Positions 27,274 through 35,983 of a stretch of 53,357 bases of DNA are shown here, one piece after another. The notes under the pieces are model-generated. The model saw only the letters and a list, made by a program, of their open reading frames with translations. It made no database searches and was not told the origin of the DNA. The translations under genes were made by a program, and so were the position numbers. Positions within the stretch are counted from its first letter, which is position 1; each line of letters begins with the position of its first letter. The DNA comes from Planctomicrobium piriforme (GTDB lineage Bacteria; Planctomycetota; Planctomycetia; Pirellulales; UBA1268). Where the stretch lies: contig CAMBPQ010000015.1 of NCBI GenBank assembly GCA_945869735.1, positions 1 through 53,357 on the forward strand. Direction: 5' to 3'.

Positions 27274-29366
27274 GCCACTCGCTCCCTGCGGCGAGCCGCC
27301 GCTGCCCGCCGGACGCGGGCCAGCGCCATGAGCGGAAAGTAGATGGGGTACCAGTGATACCGCAGGTAGAAGACCTGCGGGAAGCCCGTGCCGGTGAACT
27401 CGCGCTGCTCCCAGGTGCCGTCCGCCTCCTGCCGACAGGTAAGCCAGTCGACTCCGCGGATCACTGAGCTTCCGGCCGCCCGGCCGGCGGCCACGAGGCC
27501 CGCCACGGCCCATGCGGTCTGGGAAGCCGTGGGCACACCCGTGCCGGCGAGGGACCGATCGGCATAACTCGCCGGCGTCTCGCCCCAGCCGCCATCGCCC
27601 TGCTGGTGTATCTCGAGCCAATCGGCGCCACTGGCAACGGCGGAATCATCGCAGGGGATCCCGATCGCACGCAGGCCCTCGAGCACCTGCCAGGTGCCGT
27701 AGATGTAGTTCACGCCCCAGCGGCCATACCACGCCCCGTCGCCCTCCTGGCTCCGGCGGACGTAGGCCACGGCGCGGTCGACCGCCGGATGCCCGACCCG
27801 CAGGCCCACTTTGCCGAACGCCTCCAGCACGCGGCCGGCGAGGTCGGGCGAACTCGGATCGATCATCGCGTTGTGGTCGGCAAACGGCACCTTACAGAGG
27901 AACTCGCAGTTGTTGTCGCGGTCGAAGGCGCCCCAGCCGCCGTCGGTATTTTGCATCGCCTCGAGCCAGCGCACCGCACGGCCGATGGCGGCGTGGACAG
28001 ACGCGATGCGAGCCTCATCCCGACCCCTTCCCCCGCTGCCGGCGGCCACCGATCGCCATGTCGCCAGCGCGATCACCACCATGGCGGTGTCGTCGACGTC
28101 GGGATAAAAGCGGTTTGCGTACTCGAAGCACCAGCCCGAGGGCTCGGCACGCGTCCGCTCCGACCAGTCGCCCGCGGTGCGAATCTCGTTGCGGAGGAGC
28201 CAGTCGACCGCACGGTCGGGCGCTTCGCTTGCCGTGGGGTGATGACGACCGTGGACGTCCGCCCCGCGCGATTCGACGAGGGCGATCAGGGTAATGGCCG
28301 TATCCCAGACGGGGGAACGGCAGGGCTCAAGCCGGATCGTGCCGTCGCCCTCACGCTCCACCAATCGTTCCAGCTGGCTCCAGGTCTCACGCACCTCCGG
28401 GGCATCGTCGTCGCACCCCATCGACTTCAACGCGATAAAACTCCACACGATGGGCGGAAAGATCGCGCCGAGCCCGTCACTGTCGTCGAACCGTTTGAGC
28501 ATCCATCGACGGCATGCCTGAATCGCCCGAGCTCGCAAGGGCATGAACCCGACGGCCTCGCAGGCCTTCATGAACCGGTCGACACCCCGGAAGAATCGCG
28601 CCCACGGACTCACGTCCACCGGTGGCGGAGGCCCGCGACGATCCCGCTCGGTGAAGAGCTCAGCGATGCCGCGGCCAGCCGGCACGCAGCGCAGCGGCTT
28701 GAAAGCCCACATCAGCGACAGCGGCACGATCATCGTCCGCGACCAGGCGGAGACGCGATGGAGATTCACCGGAAACCAGTCGGGCAGGAGGACCACCTCG
28801 GGAGGCACCGCGGGGCACGCCGAGTAGGGCATCTGCCCGAGCAGAGCGAGGTAGAACCTCGTGAAACTATTGACGGCCCACGGCCCGCCAGCGTCTTCGA
28901 TCGCCCGCCGGGCACGGACGAGGGCCGACGAGTCGGGCTCGTTCCCAAGCAGTTTGAGGGCCAGATAGGCCTTCACGCTCGCGCTCACGTCGACTGGCCC
29001 GCCCGGATAGATGGCCCAGCCACCGCCCGTCAGTTGCTGCTGAAGAATCCGCCGGCCCGCACCGGCGGCCTCCGCCGCGTCGAGCCTTCCCGCCCACGCG
29101 AGCAGGAGCAGGTACTCACTCTCCAGGATGGTGTCGCCCTCCAGCGGAGCCCGCCAATGGCCGTCCGCTGCCTGGCGGCCACGGAGCCAAGCCGACGTCC
29201 GCTGCTCCGCATCCGCGCTCCCCACGGGCAGCCCGGCATCGCGGCCGATCCTAGAACGCGAGCCGCGACCGAGGGAATCGAGTGTCGTGACGGTCGCGGC
29301 AAGTTCCGCGGCGGTCCCACCGTCGCGCAGGTGTTGCCCGCCGACGTTCGGTCCGGTGAAACTCAT
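27270..29366 (-). CDS. shc: squalene-hopene cyclase
   Basis: Cyclises squalene to the pentacyclic hopene. The 698 residues contain the catalytic DVDDTA at 423-428. Repeated QW motifs are seen, for example QNTDGGWGAFDRDNNCE and QQGDGGWGET. Other landmarks are WYGRWGVNYIYGTWQVLEGL and the C-terminal GFPQVFYLRYHWYPIYFPL. Class II terpene cyclase, membrane-associated. The ATG at 29364-29366 was chosen because the cyclase fold begins soon after; a longer open frame runs through repeat B copy 5 and is rejected. First gene of a shc-hpnH unit; squalene comes from the hpnC-hpnD-hpnE operon 7 kb away. Confidence 0.95.
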   Translation of the reverse strand: MSFTGPNVGGQHLRDGGTAAELAATVTTLDSLGRGSRSRIGRDAGLPVGSADAEQRTSAWLRGRQAADGHWRAPLEGDTILESEYLLLLAWAGRLDAAEAAGAGRRILQQQLTGGGWAIYPGGPVDVSASVKAYLALKLLGNEPDSSALVRARRAIEDAGGPWAVNSFTRFYLALLGQMPYSACPAVPPEVVLLPDWFPVNLHRVSAWSRTMIVPLSLMWAFKPLRCVPAGRGIAELFTERDRRGPPPPVDVSPWARFFRGVDRFMKACEAVGFMPLRARAIQACRRWMLKRFDDSDGLGAIFPPIVWSFIALKSMGCDDDAPEVRETWSQLERLVEREGDGTIRLEPCRSPVWDTAITLIALVESRGADVHGRHHPTASEAPDRAVDWLLRNEIRTAGDWSERTRAEPSGWCFEYANRFYPDVDDTAMVVIALATWRSVAAGSGGRGRDEARIASVHAAIGRAVRWLEAMQNTDGGWGAFDRDNNCEFLCKVPFADHNAMIDPSSPDLAGRVLEAFGKVGLRVGHPAVDRAVAYVRRSQEGDGAWYGRWGVNYIYGTWQVLEGLRAIGIPCDDSAVASGADWLEIHQQGDGGWGETPASYADRSLAGTGVPTASQTAWAVAGLVAAGRAAGSSVIRGVDWLTCRQEADGTWEQREFTGTGFPQVFYLRYHWYPIYFPLMALARVRRAAAARRRERVA

Positions 29367-29575
29367 GCGTTCATCCCTGATGACGTGCCTGCCGGGCGAT
29401 CCATCGCCCGCTGCCCGAACTGGGCCGGAGAATAGAGAACTCCGGTCACATCGACAAGAGCGGCCAAACAGGGGGACGGGGCCGCCGGCGGTCCGTTGCA
29501 TGCCCCACGCAGACTGGCGAAGCGACCAGGGAAGATGGGGTGACTGTACGGCCTGGATCGCATCCCAGTCTAAAG

Positions 29576-29725
29576 CGCATCTGCCTTTGGTGGAGCGGTG
29601 AGATGGAACCTTGGAGGAGGGAGGCAAGAGGGTCGGCGAACGCTCGAGGAGCCTGGGGCGTATCCTCGCCCCGGCGACGAGACTTTTGCCGCCCCCGAGC
29701 CGGCGTTCCACCAAAGTTGGATGCG
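29576..29725 (+). repeat. module B copy 5, full-length with terminal inverted repeats
   Basis: The most complete B element, 150 bases. The left end CGCATCTGCCTTTGGTGGA (29576-29594) and the right end TCCACCAAAGTTGGATGCG (29707-29725) are inverted repeats matching at 16 of 19 positions. Inside are the GGGAGGC seam, GGTCGGCGAACGCTCGAGGA, the perfect hairpin GGGGCG/CGCCCC (29655-29672) and GACGAGACTTTTGCCGCCCC. The rest of the gap 29367-29733 holds no gene; it should contain the shc promoter. Confidence 0.85.
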
Positions 29726-29733
29726 ATCTCAAG

Positions 29734-30828
29734 TCAGCCGTTTACGGAGGCCGCTGGAAACGACATCGTGATGCGGGTGCCCTCGCCACGCTTTGAATCG
29801 ACGGTCAGCGTCCCGCCGCTCGACTCCACCAGCCGCAGCGCCTTGGGGAGCCCCAGCCCGATGCCCCGGCCCGCGTCGCGGCCGCTGAAGAACGGGTCAA
29901 ACGAACGCCTCGCTTCCTCCGGATCCATACCGCGGCCGTCGTCGGACACCAGCACCAGGCAGCGACCCCCGCCGCTGTCGCCCGCCGCCTCGAGCATGAC
30001 GCGCCCCCCCGACTCGACTGCCTCGATCGCGTTGACGGCGAGCACTCGAATCGCCTCGGCGACCTGAATAGCATCGACGCGGGCAGCGATCGTCGTGGGA
30101 GGCGGACTGTATTCCAGCCGGACGCCCCGGGACTCCGCCAGGGGCCGAACCGCGTCAACCGCGCGACGAACCACCGCGTCGATGCCGACGTCGGCAGGCT
30201 GGGGTTTCGGGGGCCGGGCGAAGATCATGAGCCCGCCGATCATGTCGCGGGCCCTGAATGCCTGGTCAACGATTGTCGAGAGCCGTCGCCGCCGCTCGGG
30301 ATCACGCTCGCCAGGCAGGAGCGACTGGGCCCGCGCGGCGATGTTCGCCAGGGGATTGTTGATCTCGTGCCCGGCCCCGTAGGCCAGTTCGCGGGCCGCC
30401 TCGAGCCGGGCCTCGGTGACGGCACGATCCAAGCGACGTGCCGCCCCGTGCCCGTCGGCCACCAGAGCCAGAACGTCGAGCAGGAGCGAAGCCTCCGGGG
30501 AGAGACGCCCCCCGACCACGACAGCCTCCCCGAGTCGAGCAGGCAGCAACCGTGACACCCCATCGCCCACGGAGACATGACCGGAGCGCCGGACGGCGTG
30601 AAGCCAGGCGGCCACGGCCGGATCTTCAGCCGCGCGAACCCACGCCGCGTCATCATGCTCCACGCGGCCCGCAAGGAGCATCGATTCACAGAGGACCGCA
30701 CGCGCGAGATTGACGCACCCGTGATTGGCAAGCGCACGCGCCGGTTCGCCCGGCGGCAGCAGTGCCACGCCCGACTCCGACGAGTCAGCAATCGCCGCGG
30801 CATCCGGCAGAGATTCGCGAAATGCCAT
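29734..30828 (-). CDS. cytosolic sensor histidine kinase
   Basis: A 364-residue kinase. The H-box is YGAGHEINNPLANI with His154. The ATPase domain has LAVNAIEAVESGG (N-box), VSDDGRGMDPEEAR (G1), FDPFFSGRD (F-box) and RGIGLGLPKALRLVESSGG (G2). The N-terminal 140 residues are soluble and have no recognised sensor domain. No TM segment is visible, so it probably senses a cytoplasmic or protein signal. The nearest regulator gene is the HTH-receiver protein just upstream on the same strand, 114 bases away behind a hairpin; pairing is likely but not proved. Confidence 0.88.
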   Translation of the reverse strand: MAFRESLPDAAAIADSSESGVALLPPGEPARALANHGCVNLARAVLCESMLLAGRVEHDDAAWVRAAEDPAVAAWLHAVRRSGHVSVGDGVSRLLPARLGEAVVVGGRLSPEASLLLDVLALVADGHGAARRLDRAVTEARLEAARELAYGAGHEINNPLANIAARAQSLLPGERDPERRRRLSTIVDQAFRARDMIGGLMIFARPPKPQPADVGIDAVVRRAVDAVRPLAESRGVRLEYSPPPTTIAARVDAIQVAEAIRVLAVNAIEAVESGGRVMLEAAGDSGGGRCLVLVSDDGRGMDPEEARRSFDPFFSGRDAGRGIGLGLPKALRLVESSGGTLTVDSKRGEGTRITMSFPAASVNG

Positions 30829-30871
30829 GCATCACGCTCCACGCAGCCACTTGTTCCACGCAGCTACGAAC

Positions 30872-30905
30872 GCCGCCCGCGTCCCTCGATGGGAACGCGG
30901 GCGGC
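30872..30905 (-). terminator. strong hairpin between response regulator and kinase genes
   Basis: Arms GCCGCCCGCGT (30872-30882) and ACGCGGGCGGC (30895-30905) form 11 pairs, continued by CCC/GGG around TCGAT with one bulge. It lies 37 bases after the regulator stop codon and 43 bases before the kinase start. It may partly terminate transcription so that less kinase than regulator is made. No T-run directly follows on the minus strand. Confidence 0.5.
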
Positions 30906-30942
30906 GATGAGCGACATCACGTTTTTTCCAAGCCCGACGGTC

Positions 30943-31530
30943 TCACGAGCCGGCCACACCCGACTCGATGTCGAGCAGGCTGCAGATTCGATCGACGAGT
31001 ATCTCGGCCTCGAACGGCTTCTGCAGAAACTCATTGGCACCCGACGCCTTGAGTTCCTCGATCTTGTCGGCTTCGCACATGCCGGAGATGCAGATGATCC
31101 GCACCTCGTCCATGGTGGAGTCGCTGCGAACCCGCTGGCAAACTTCCTTGCCGTTGATGTCGGGCAGCATGACGTCGAGAACAATGAGGTCAGGACGATA
31201 GTCCTTGACCATCATGCCCGCGTCGAAGCCGTTGTTGACGCTTCTGGTCTCGAACCGGCCGTCGCGCTCAAGCACGTCGGTGATCAGTTCGACGAGATCC
31301 TGGTCGTCGTCGACCACGAGAATCTTCCGCCGACCGCTTTCGAGCGCATCGGTCGGGATGCCATTGTCCCGCATAAAGAGAAACAGCTGATCACGGGGAA
31401 TCCGGCGAAACCGGCTCCCCGGGACGCGAAACCCCTTGAGCTGCCCCGAGTCGAAGCAGCGAATGATCGTCTGCTGGCTCACTTTGCAGATCTTGGCGGC
31501 TTCGCCAGTTGTGTAAACAGTCTTTTGCAT
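30943..31530 (-). CDS. response regulator with N-terminal excisionase-type HTH
   Basis: A 195-residue protein with reversed domain order. Residues 1-55 are a MerR/excisionase-like helix-turn-helix (TTGEAAKICKVSQQTIIRCF, GFRVPGSRFRRIPRDQL). Residues 68-190 are a receiver with the acidic pair Asp74-Asp75, phosphorylation site Asp119 (LIVLDVMLPD), and KPF (Lys near 173). Phosphorylation would alter DNA binding of the N-terminal domain. The ATG at 31528-31530 has GGGAGAGGG about 10 bases upstream. The kinase downstream is the likely partner. Confidence 0.88.
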   Translation of the reverse strand: MQKTVYTTGEAAKICKVSQQTIIRCFDSGQLKGFRVPGSRFRRIPRDQLFLFMRDNGIPTDALESGRRKILVVDDDQDLVELITDVLERDGRFETRSVNNGFDAGMMVKDYRPDLIVLDVMLPDINGKEVCQRVRSDSTMDEVRIICISGMCEADKIEELKASGANEFLQKPFEAEILVDRICSLLDIESGVAGS

Positions 31531-31968
31531 GTGCCTGACCACCCTCTCCCTAGCCGTGGTGCAGCTAGTCAAAACGGAGCCCGGAACGATCTCGACAGTG
31601 AGACAGCCCCGAACGCCTAGGCTTCCTTGCCACGAATCTCAACCCGCACGCCGTAACGGTCGCCACCGTCGCAATCCATGCCGACGAGAGCTTCGAACCG
31701 AGAGCCCGCAAAGAGCCGTGACAGGCCGGAGAAGGAGGGAAGGGAAAATCCGTTTCCTCATCCTGCATCCGTGCGAGCCATCCTTGCCAGACAACCCAAC
31801 TCTACAGGCATCTTTCGCAGTGAGTCAATATCGACCCACTCGACGCAAACGTCTTGCCCGCAAGGGCTTTACGCGAACCGGCCCGCCGCCTGTAAAAAAC
31901 GTGTTCCGCCATAACGCCGCAGGGGTGCCATTTCCTCACGCAACCCTTGTTGCCCCCAGCCCCCGGCT
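31531..31968. other. 438-base gene-free region upstream of the response regulator
   Basis: No convincing frame on either strand. It is less GC rich than its surroundings, with a purine run (GGAGAAGGAGGGAAGGGAAA near 31729) and an imperfect dyad AGTGAGTC-AATATC-GACCCACT at 31819-31840 (7 of 8 pairs). It presumably holds the promoter and leader of the response regulator gene. No module A, B or C is present. Confidence 0.4.
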
Positions 31969-32541
31969 TCAGCCAGTCGACTCGGGAGCCACGATCTCGA
32001 GGAGTTCGATCGCGGGCCGACCGCCCACGTCGATCTTGGCAACGCGGCCGAACGTTTCGGCGGTGCCGCCGAACAGTTCGCTGAGATGCGGCCCCGGATT
32101 GACCCGCAGCAGCTCCACGTGCTGCACGTCGCAGAGCAGTCCGGCATCCACCAGGATCCGACCGAGGGGACAGCTGCGGCTGCGGATCGCCTCGGCCGTT
32201 GATACATCAACGGCTGCCAGGTCGATTCGCACGATTCCGTACTGCACGATGCGGCCATCGGGCCGCGTCAGGAGAATTTCACGGGAATAGCGGCCATCCG
32301 TCGGCGATGTCTGCTCGGCCACCACCCGCAGTGAAAGCGGGCAGCCGTGCTCCCCCTCCATCTTCACCGTCATATGGGAGCGATGATCAAGCAGGCGGCG
32401 CGGCACTTCCGGCACGGCAGCGGGGTCGACCGCGGCCCACCGCCCAAACTTCTCGGCCGATGGACAAAACATCGACACGAGCGCCGCGGCCCGCTGGACG
32501 GGATCCTGGGATTCGTGAGCCGGGGCGTCTGCCATGGTCAT
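31969..32541 (-). CDS. DUF98 / chorismate-lyase-like protein
   Basis: About 190 residues. The conserved segments LLDHRSHMTVKMEGEHG, REILLTRPDGRIVQYGIVRI, PLGRILVDAGLL and the C-terminal IELLEIVAPE match the DUF98 group, whose fold is that of chorismate pyruvate-lyase (UbiC). The Arg of the strand before YGI and the Glu of ELLEI are the usual ligands in UbiC-like pockets. It could produce 4-hydroxybenzoate or a related acid, but activity is not shown. Its ATG (32539-32541) overlaps the prenyl synthase stop (ATGA), so the two are translated together. A second ATG two codons later is possible. Confidence 0.7.
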   Translation of the reverse strand: MTMADAPAHESQDPVQRAAALVSMFCPSAEKFGRWAAVDPAAVPEVPRRLLDHRSHMTVKMEGEHGCPLSLRVVAEQTSPTDGRYSREILLTRPDGRIVQYGIVRIDLAAVDVSTAEAIRSRSCPLGRILVDAGLLCDVQHVELLRVNPGPHLSELFGGTAETFGRVAKIDVGGRPAIELLEIVAPESTG

Positions 32542-34391
32542 CGGGGGCTCGCCCAGCCCTCTGGGACGGCCAGTTCGAGCAGGAACTCGAGCACCTCCCG
32601 GAGCCGACGCAGCCGGCACGAGGCGACCGTATCGGCCGCCAGGCTGCGCTGCTCCCGCGCGATCAGCGTCGCCTTTTCGATCACGCCCGCCCGCTCGTAG
32701 AGTTTCCGCACCTCCGCCACCGCATGGACCACTGCCGTCTCGGCGGCACCATGCCGGCCCGCTTCGCGAGCGAGGGAGAAGAGCCACTCCGCATCAGTCG
32801 GCGACAATCCCTCGATGGCGAGCGCCCAGAGCACGGTCGGTCGTCCGCCGATCAGGTCGCCGGCTGCGCGCCGATCGTTCTCAAGATCACCAGCCCAGTC
32901 TTTCAGATCGTTGAACACCTGAAAGCCCGTCCCGACGTGGAGTGCGTAGCGGCTCACGTCGACGGCCTCTGCCGGCGCCAGACCGGCGAGCCGGATCCCG
33001 AGCGCCACCGCTGCCTCGAAGGCGGGCGACGTCTTGAGGCCGTAAATCCCGAGCGCCTCGGCAGGCGAGAGCTGCCTCACGCCACCACCGCGCAGGCCGC
33101 TTGCCGGGGCATCCCGCCACCAGAGTTCGGCCCCCTGGCCGCGGGCGAGTCTGACGTGCGCATCGGCGAGGATCGCGACGCAGTCGCGGATCGTCGCCGG
33201 ATCGATTCCCGGCAGCGCCGCCATAATCCTGTAACCAGCGCCTAGCAAATAATCGCCGGCGTTGATCGCCGAGGGCACGCCCATCTCAACGTGGAGCGTC
33301 CGCCGTCCATAACGGATGGCGTCGTCGTCCTCGATGTCGTCGTGCACGAGCGACGCCTTGTGGAAGATCTCGATCGCCACCGCCGCGGCCTTCACCGAAT
33401 CCCGGTTCGTAGCCGCGGCGTGGGGCGCCGCGGCTGCCGGTGTTAGGTCGGCCGACACGGCGTCGAACGCCGCGAGCGTAATGAACGGCCGGAGAAACTT
33501 GCCGCCCCTTCCGAGAAACTGACCCGCCATCTCCGCGGATGCCTCGAGCGGCGGGCAATCCACCGCGAAGGCGTCGGCGACGGTCGTGCCGAGCATGCCG
33601 GGCATACCCAGCCGTTCAACGAGGCCTTGAACTGTTTCCGGTGTGAACATGCCTGATGCTTCCCGCAGAAGCGGCAGGTAGTCGCCGACGGGGGCCGCAT
33701 CGCCCCCCGCCACACCGAGCAGCCCGAGCACCCAGTCCACGTCGATCGCGGCGGCGGCGAGCGCGTCTGCGCAGGACGAGCCAGCGGAGTCGAGCGACTG
33801 ATACGGAACGGCCGCGATCGGCAATGCGAATGCCGGGAGCATGGCGAACGCCTTCTCGAGATCGGCCAGACGGGCGACGCCGAGCACCCCGTCGTATTGG
33901 CCGGTGAGCAGCGCGCCTATTGCCGAGATGGCCGTGGAGGTTGACTCGACGACCCAGCCATGATCCCGGGCCGCCGACCAGATCGTCGCGATGCCGCACG
34001 CCGGCCCGCAGGTCTGCGGCATGCCGGACTCACCCGCGCGACCCGCCGCGACGGGGCAGTCGGGGAGGAGCAACAGCCTGCGGCCAGTGGTCAGACTCGC
34101 CAGTCGATCCCGCCAATGCTCCGAGACGATCGCGACCATCGTCCAGCCGACGACCTCGACGCCGGCGCCGGCGCGTTTCGCGATCGATTCCGCCTCGGCC
34201 CGCAGCCCGGCCGCCGTCCGCAATCCCGCCGGCATGCCCTGAGCCTTCCACGAGGCGACGACGTCGGCCACCATCGCCCGCAGCCGATCCCGCAGCTGCC
34301 GCGACGCCGGACACGCAAGCGGTGCCGGCACCGGGAGGGGGACGGTCGCCCTCGAGTCGGAACCCTTGGCAACGACGGCGGACTTGTGCAC
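32538..34391 (-). CDS. DUF116-like domain fused to trans-prenyl diphosphate synthase
   Basis: 617 residues, twice the length of a prenyl synthase. The N-terminal half has a DUF116-like pattern (LLLLPDCPVAAG, TCGPACGIATIWSAARDHGW, GQYDGVLGVARLADLEKAF). From about residue 270 it is an IspA/IspB-type synthase: GRGGKFLRPFI, the first Asp-rich motif in LVHDDIEDDDAIRYGRRT, NAGDYLLGAGY and the second region FQVFNDLKDWAGD. There the first Asp is Asn, which is unusual. The chain length made cannot be told. The start ATG at 34389-34391 follows a 125-base gap after the radical SAM gene. Cotranslated with the DUF98 gene. Confidence 0.85.
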   Translation of the reverse strand: MHKSAVVAKGSDSRATVPLPVPAPLACPASRQLRDRLRAMVADVVASWKAQGMPAGLRTAAGLRAEAESIAKRAGAGVEVVGWTMVAIVSEHWRDRLASLTTGRRLLLLPDCPVAAGRAGESGMPQTCGPACGIATIWSAARDHGWVVESTSTAISAIGALLTGQYDGVLGVARLADLEKAFAMLPAFALPIAAVPYQSLDSAGSSCADALAAAAIDVDWVLGLLGVAGGDAAPVGDYLPLLREASGMFTPETVQGLVERLGMPGMLGTTVADAFAVDCPPLEASAEMAGQFLGRGGKFLRPFITLAAFDAVSADLTPAAAAPHAAATNRDSVKAAAVAIEIFHKASLVHDDIEDDDAIRYGRRTLHVEMGVPSAINAGDYLLGAGYRIMAALPGIDPATIRDCVAILADAHVRLARGQGAELWWRDAPASGLRGGGVRQLSPAEALGIYGLKTSPAFEAAVALGIRLAGLAPAEAVDVSRYALHVGTGFQVFNDLKDWAGDLENDRRAAGDLIGGRPTVLWALAIEGLSPTDAEWLFSLAREAGRHGAAETAVVHAVAEVRKLYERAGVIEKATLIAREQRSLAADTVASCRLRRLREVLEFLLELAVPEGWASPR

Positions 34392-34516
34392 AAAAAGCCT
34401 CGTGGGGAAAGATGCTGGCTGCCGAAAAACCGACGCGGCAACCCGCAGCGGAAACCGGCCGCCGGGGCCATTTTTAACCCCGGGAAGCCGCGGGACGACG
34501 AACGCCCTGCAAAAGC

Positions 34517-35851
34517 CTAGGAGCGGCCCACCGGACTGTCGAGTGCCGGCGACGCATCGGCAGCCGTGCTGGCCTGTTCGTCGGGGTCGAAAAAGGCAGG
34601 CAGGAGTGAATCGACGCGGAGCAGGCCGGCCCGCGAGAGCACTGGCATGGGCTCGGTCTGCTCCAGCCAGCCGGCGTCAGCGAGCTGCCGCCACTGGCTT
34701 GCCCACTCGACAAGGGGATCGATGCCATACTTCGCCGCGAGCCGCCGCGTGTCGACAGTGCCCTTTTTGAGCCCGAGCACGAGTTCGCGAATCAGCAGCT
34801 CCCGCCGCGTCGGCCGGAGGCCGCGGTGGATCGGCAGCCGGCCCGACTCCACGGCGGCGAGGTAGGGATCCCAGTGGGGCTCGTTCTGATAGTGCACGCC
34901 CGACACGTGTCCAAAACTCGCGACGCCGAGCGCCACGAGGTCGCTCCCCTCCCAGAGCATGTCACGGTAGCGAAAGTGCACCTTCGCGGGATCGCGGACG
35001 AGCGTGTAGCCGCTTGAGACGGCATAGCCACGGTCGATGAACCGCTCGAATGCCCAATCGACCCACCTCCGCTTCGTGGCCCAGTCGACGACGGGCACGT
35101 CCCGCCCCGCGCCCTTCGCGTCCTTGACGAACACGGTGTTGAAGGGGAGTTCCATCTGGTAGATCGTCACGCTGTCGGGCTCGAGCGTCAGCGTCTTCTC
35201 GACCGTCTTCCGCCATGATTCCTCCGTCTCGCCCACCATGCCCGAGATCAGGTCGACGTTGGTATTGGGGAAGCCCGCCGCCTTGATCCAATCCCAGGAG
35301 CGGAGGATCTCGGCCGAGAGGTGGGCGCGGCCGTTGGCCTCGAGAATCGCATCGTCGAAGTTCTCGACGCCCAGCGAGATCCGCGTCATGCCGAGCGACT
35401 TGAGGGCCCTGACCTTCGGTTCGGAGAGCGTGCCCGGCTCGCACTCAAACGTCACTTCCTCGGCATCGTCCCAGCCGAAGCTCTCGTGAATCCCGGCCAC
35501 GAGCCGCTCGAGTTGCTTCACGCTCAGGAACGAGGGCGTACCGCCGCCAAAGTAGACGTAGCGGAGCATTCGGCCCTCGACAGCCGGCAGCGCCGCGGCG
35601 AGCGCCGCCTCGCGGGCGAGCGCCAGCGAATACCGCTCCACGTCGGCCGCCGCCACGTCGGTGTAGACACGGAAGTAGCAGAACTTGCACCGCTTCCGGC
35701 AGAAGGGCACGTGGAGATAGAGGCCAAGCGGCTCGGCTGTCGGCGGGGCCGCGAAGGCGTCGAGCACGGCGGGCACGGCGTCGGCCGTCCACCGATGAAA
35801 CGGCGGATAGTTGGCAACGAAGTAGCTGCCCGGCTCGGTGGTTTCGGTCAT
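34517..35851 (-). CDS. HemN/HemW-like radical SAM enzyme
   Basis: A 444-residue radical SAM protein of the coproporphyrinogen-oxidase-like group. The N-terminal YLHVPFCRKRCKFCYFRVYT contains CxxxCxxC with the aromatic residue typical of HemN. Further segments are YVYFGGGTPSFLS, FECEPGTLSEPKV, RISLGVENFDDAILEANGR, VDLISGMVGET and a C-terminal winged-helix-like region. It is not the classical HemN; HemW, HutW or another methyl/alkyl transferase role is possible. The ATG at 35849-35851 has GAGGAAG just upstream; an open frame continues upstream into repeats A and C and is rejected. It reads toward the prenyl synthase and DUF98 genes. Confidence 0.82.
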   Translation of the reverse strand: MTETTEPGSYFVANYPPFHRWTADAVPAVLDAFAAPPTAEPLGLYLHVPFCRKRCKFCYFRVYTDVAAADVERYSLALAREAALAAALPAVEGRMLRYVYFGGGTPSFLSVKQLERLVAGIHESFGWDDAEEVTFECEPGTLSEPKVRALKSLGMTRISLGVENFDDAILEANGRAHLSAEILRSWDWIKAAGFPNTNVDLISGMVGETEESWRKTVEKTLTLEPDSVTIYQMELPFNTVFVKDAKGAGRDVPVVDWATKRRWVDWAFERFIDRGYAVSSGYTLVRDPAKVHFRYRDMLWEGSDLVALGVASFGHVSGVHYQNEPHWDPYLAAVESGRLPIHRGLRPTRRELLIRELVLGLKKGTVDTRRLAAKYGIDPLVEWASQWRQLADAGWLEQTEPMPVLSRAGLLRVDSLLPAFFDPDEQASTAADASPALDSPVGRS

Positions 35852-35946
35852 CGCTTCCTCGCCGGCCGAACGTCGCCGAGCCATACCGCTGATGCCCGAG
35901 TTTAACGTACCGCACCGGCGAACGCGATTGCTGACACCTTGCAGCC

Positions 35947-35983
35947 CGGCTCCCGTCAGGAAGCCCCAAGCGCGGGGTGTGCG
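35947..35983 (-). repeat. dispersed repeat module A, copy 11 (shortened loop)
   Basis: Reverse A: GGCTCCCGTCAGGAAGCCCC then AAGCGCGGGG. It lacks part of the loop sequence. Confidence 0.7.

Noticed and set aside
27606-29435. 609-codon antisense frame opposite shc, and similar long frames opposite ettA, sufE/rhodanese and the permease
   Set aside because: No family motifs; each lies over an unmistakable gene in the other strand.
29367-29732. N-terminal extension of shc through module B
   Set aside because: The extra residues are only a translation of repeat B, also seen beside unrelated genes, and the cyclase fold starts after 29366.
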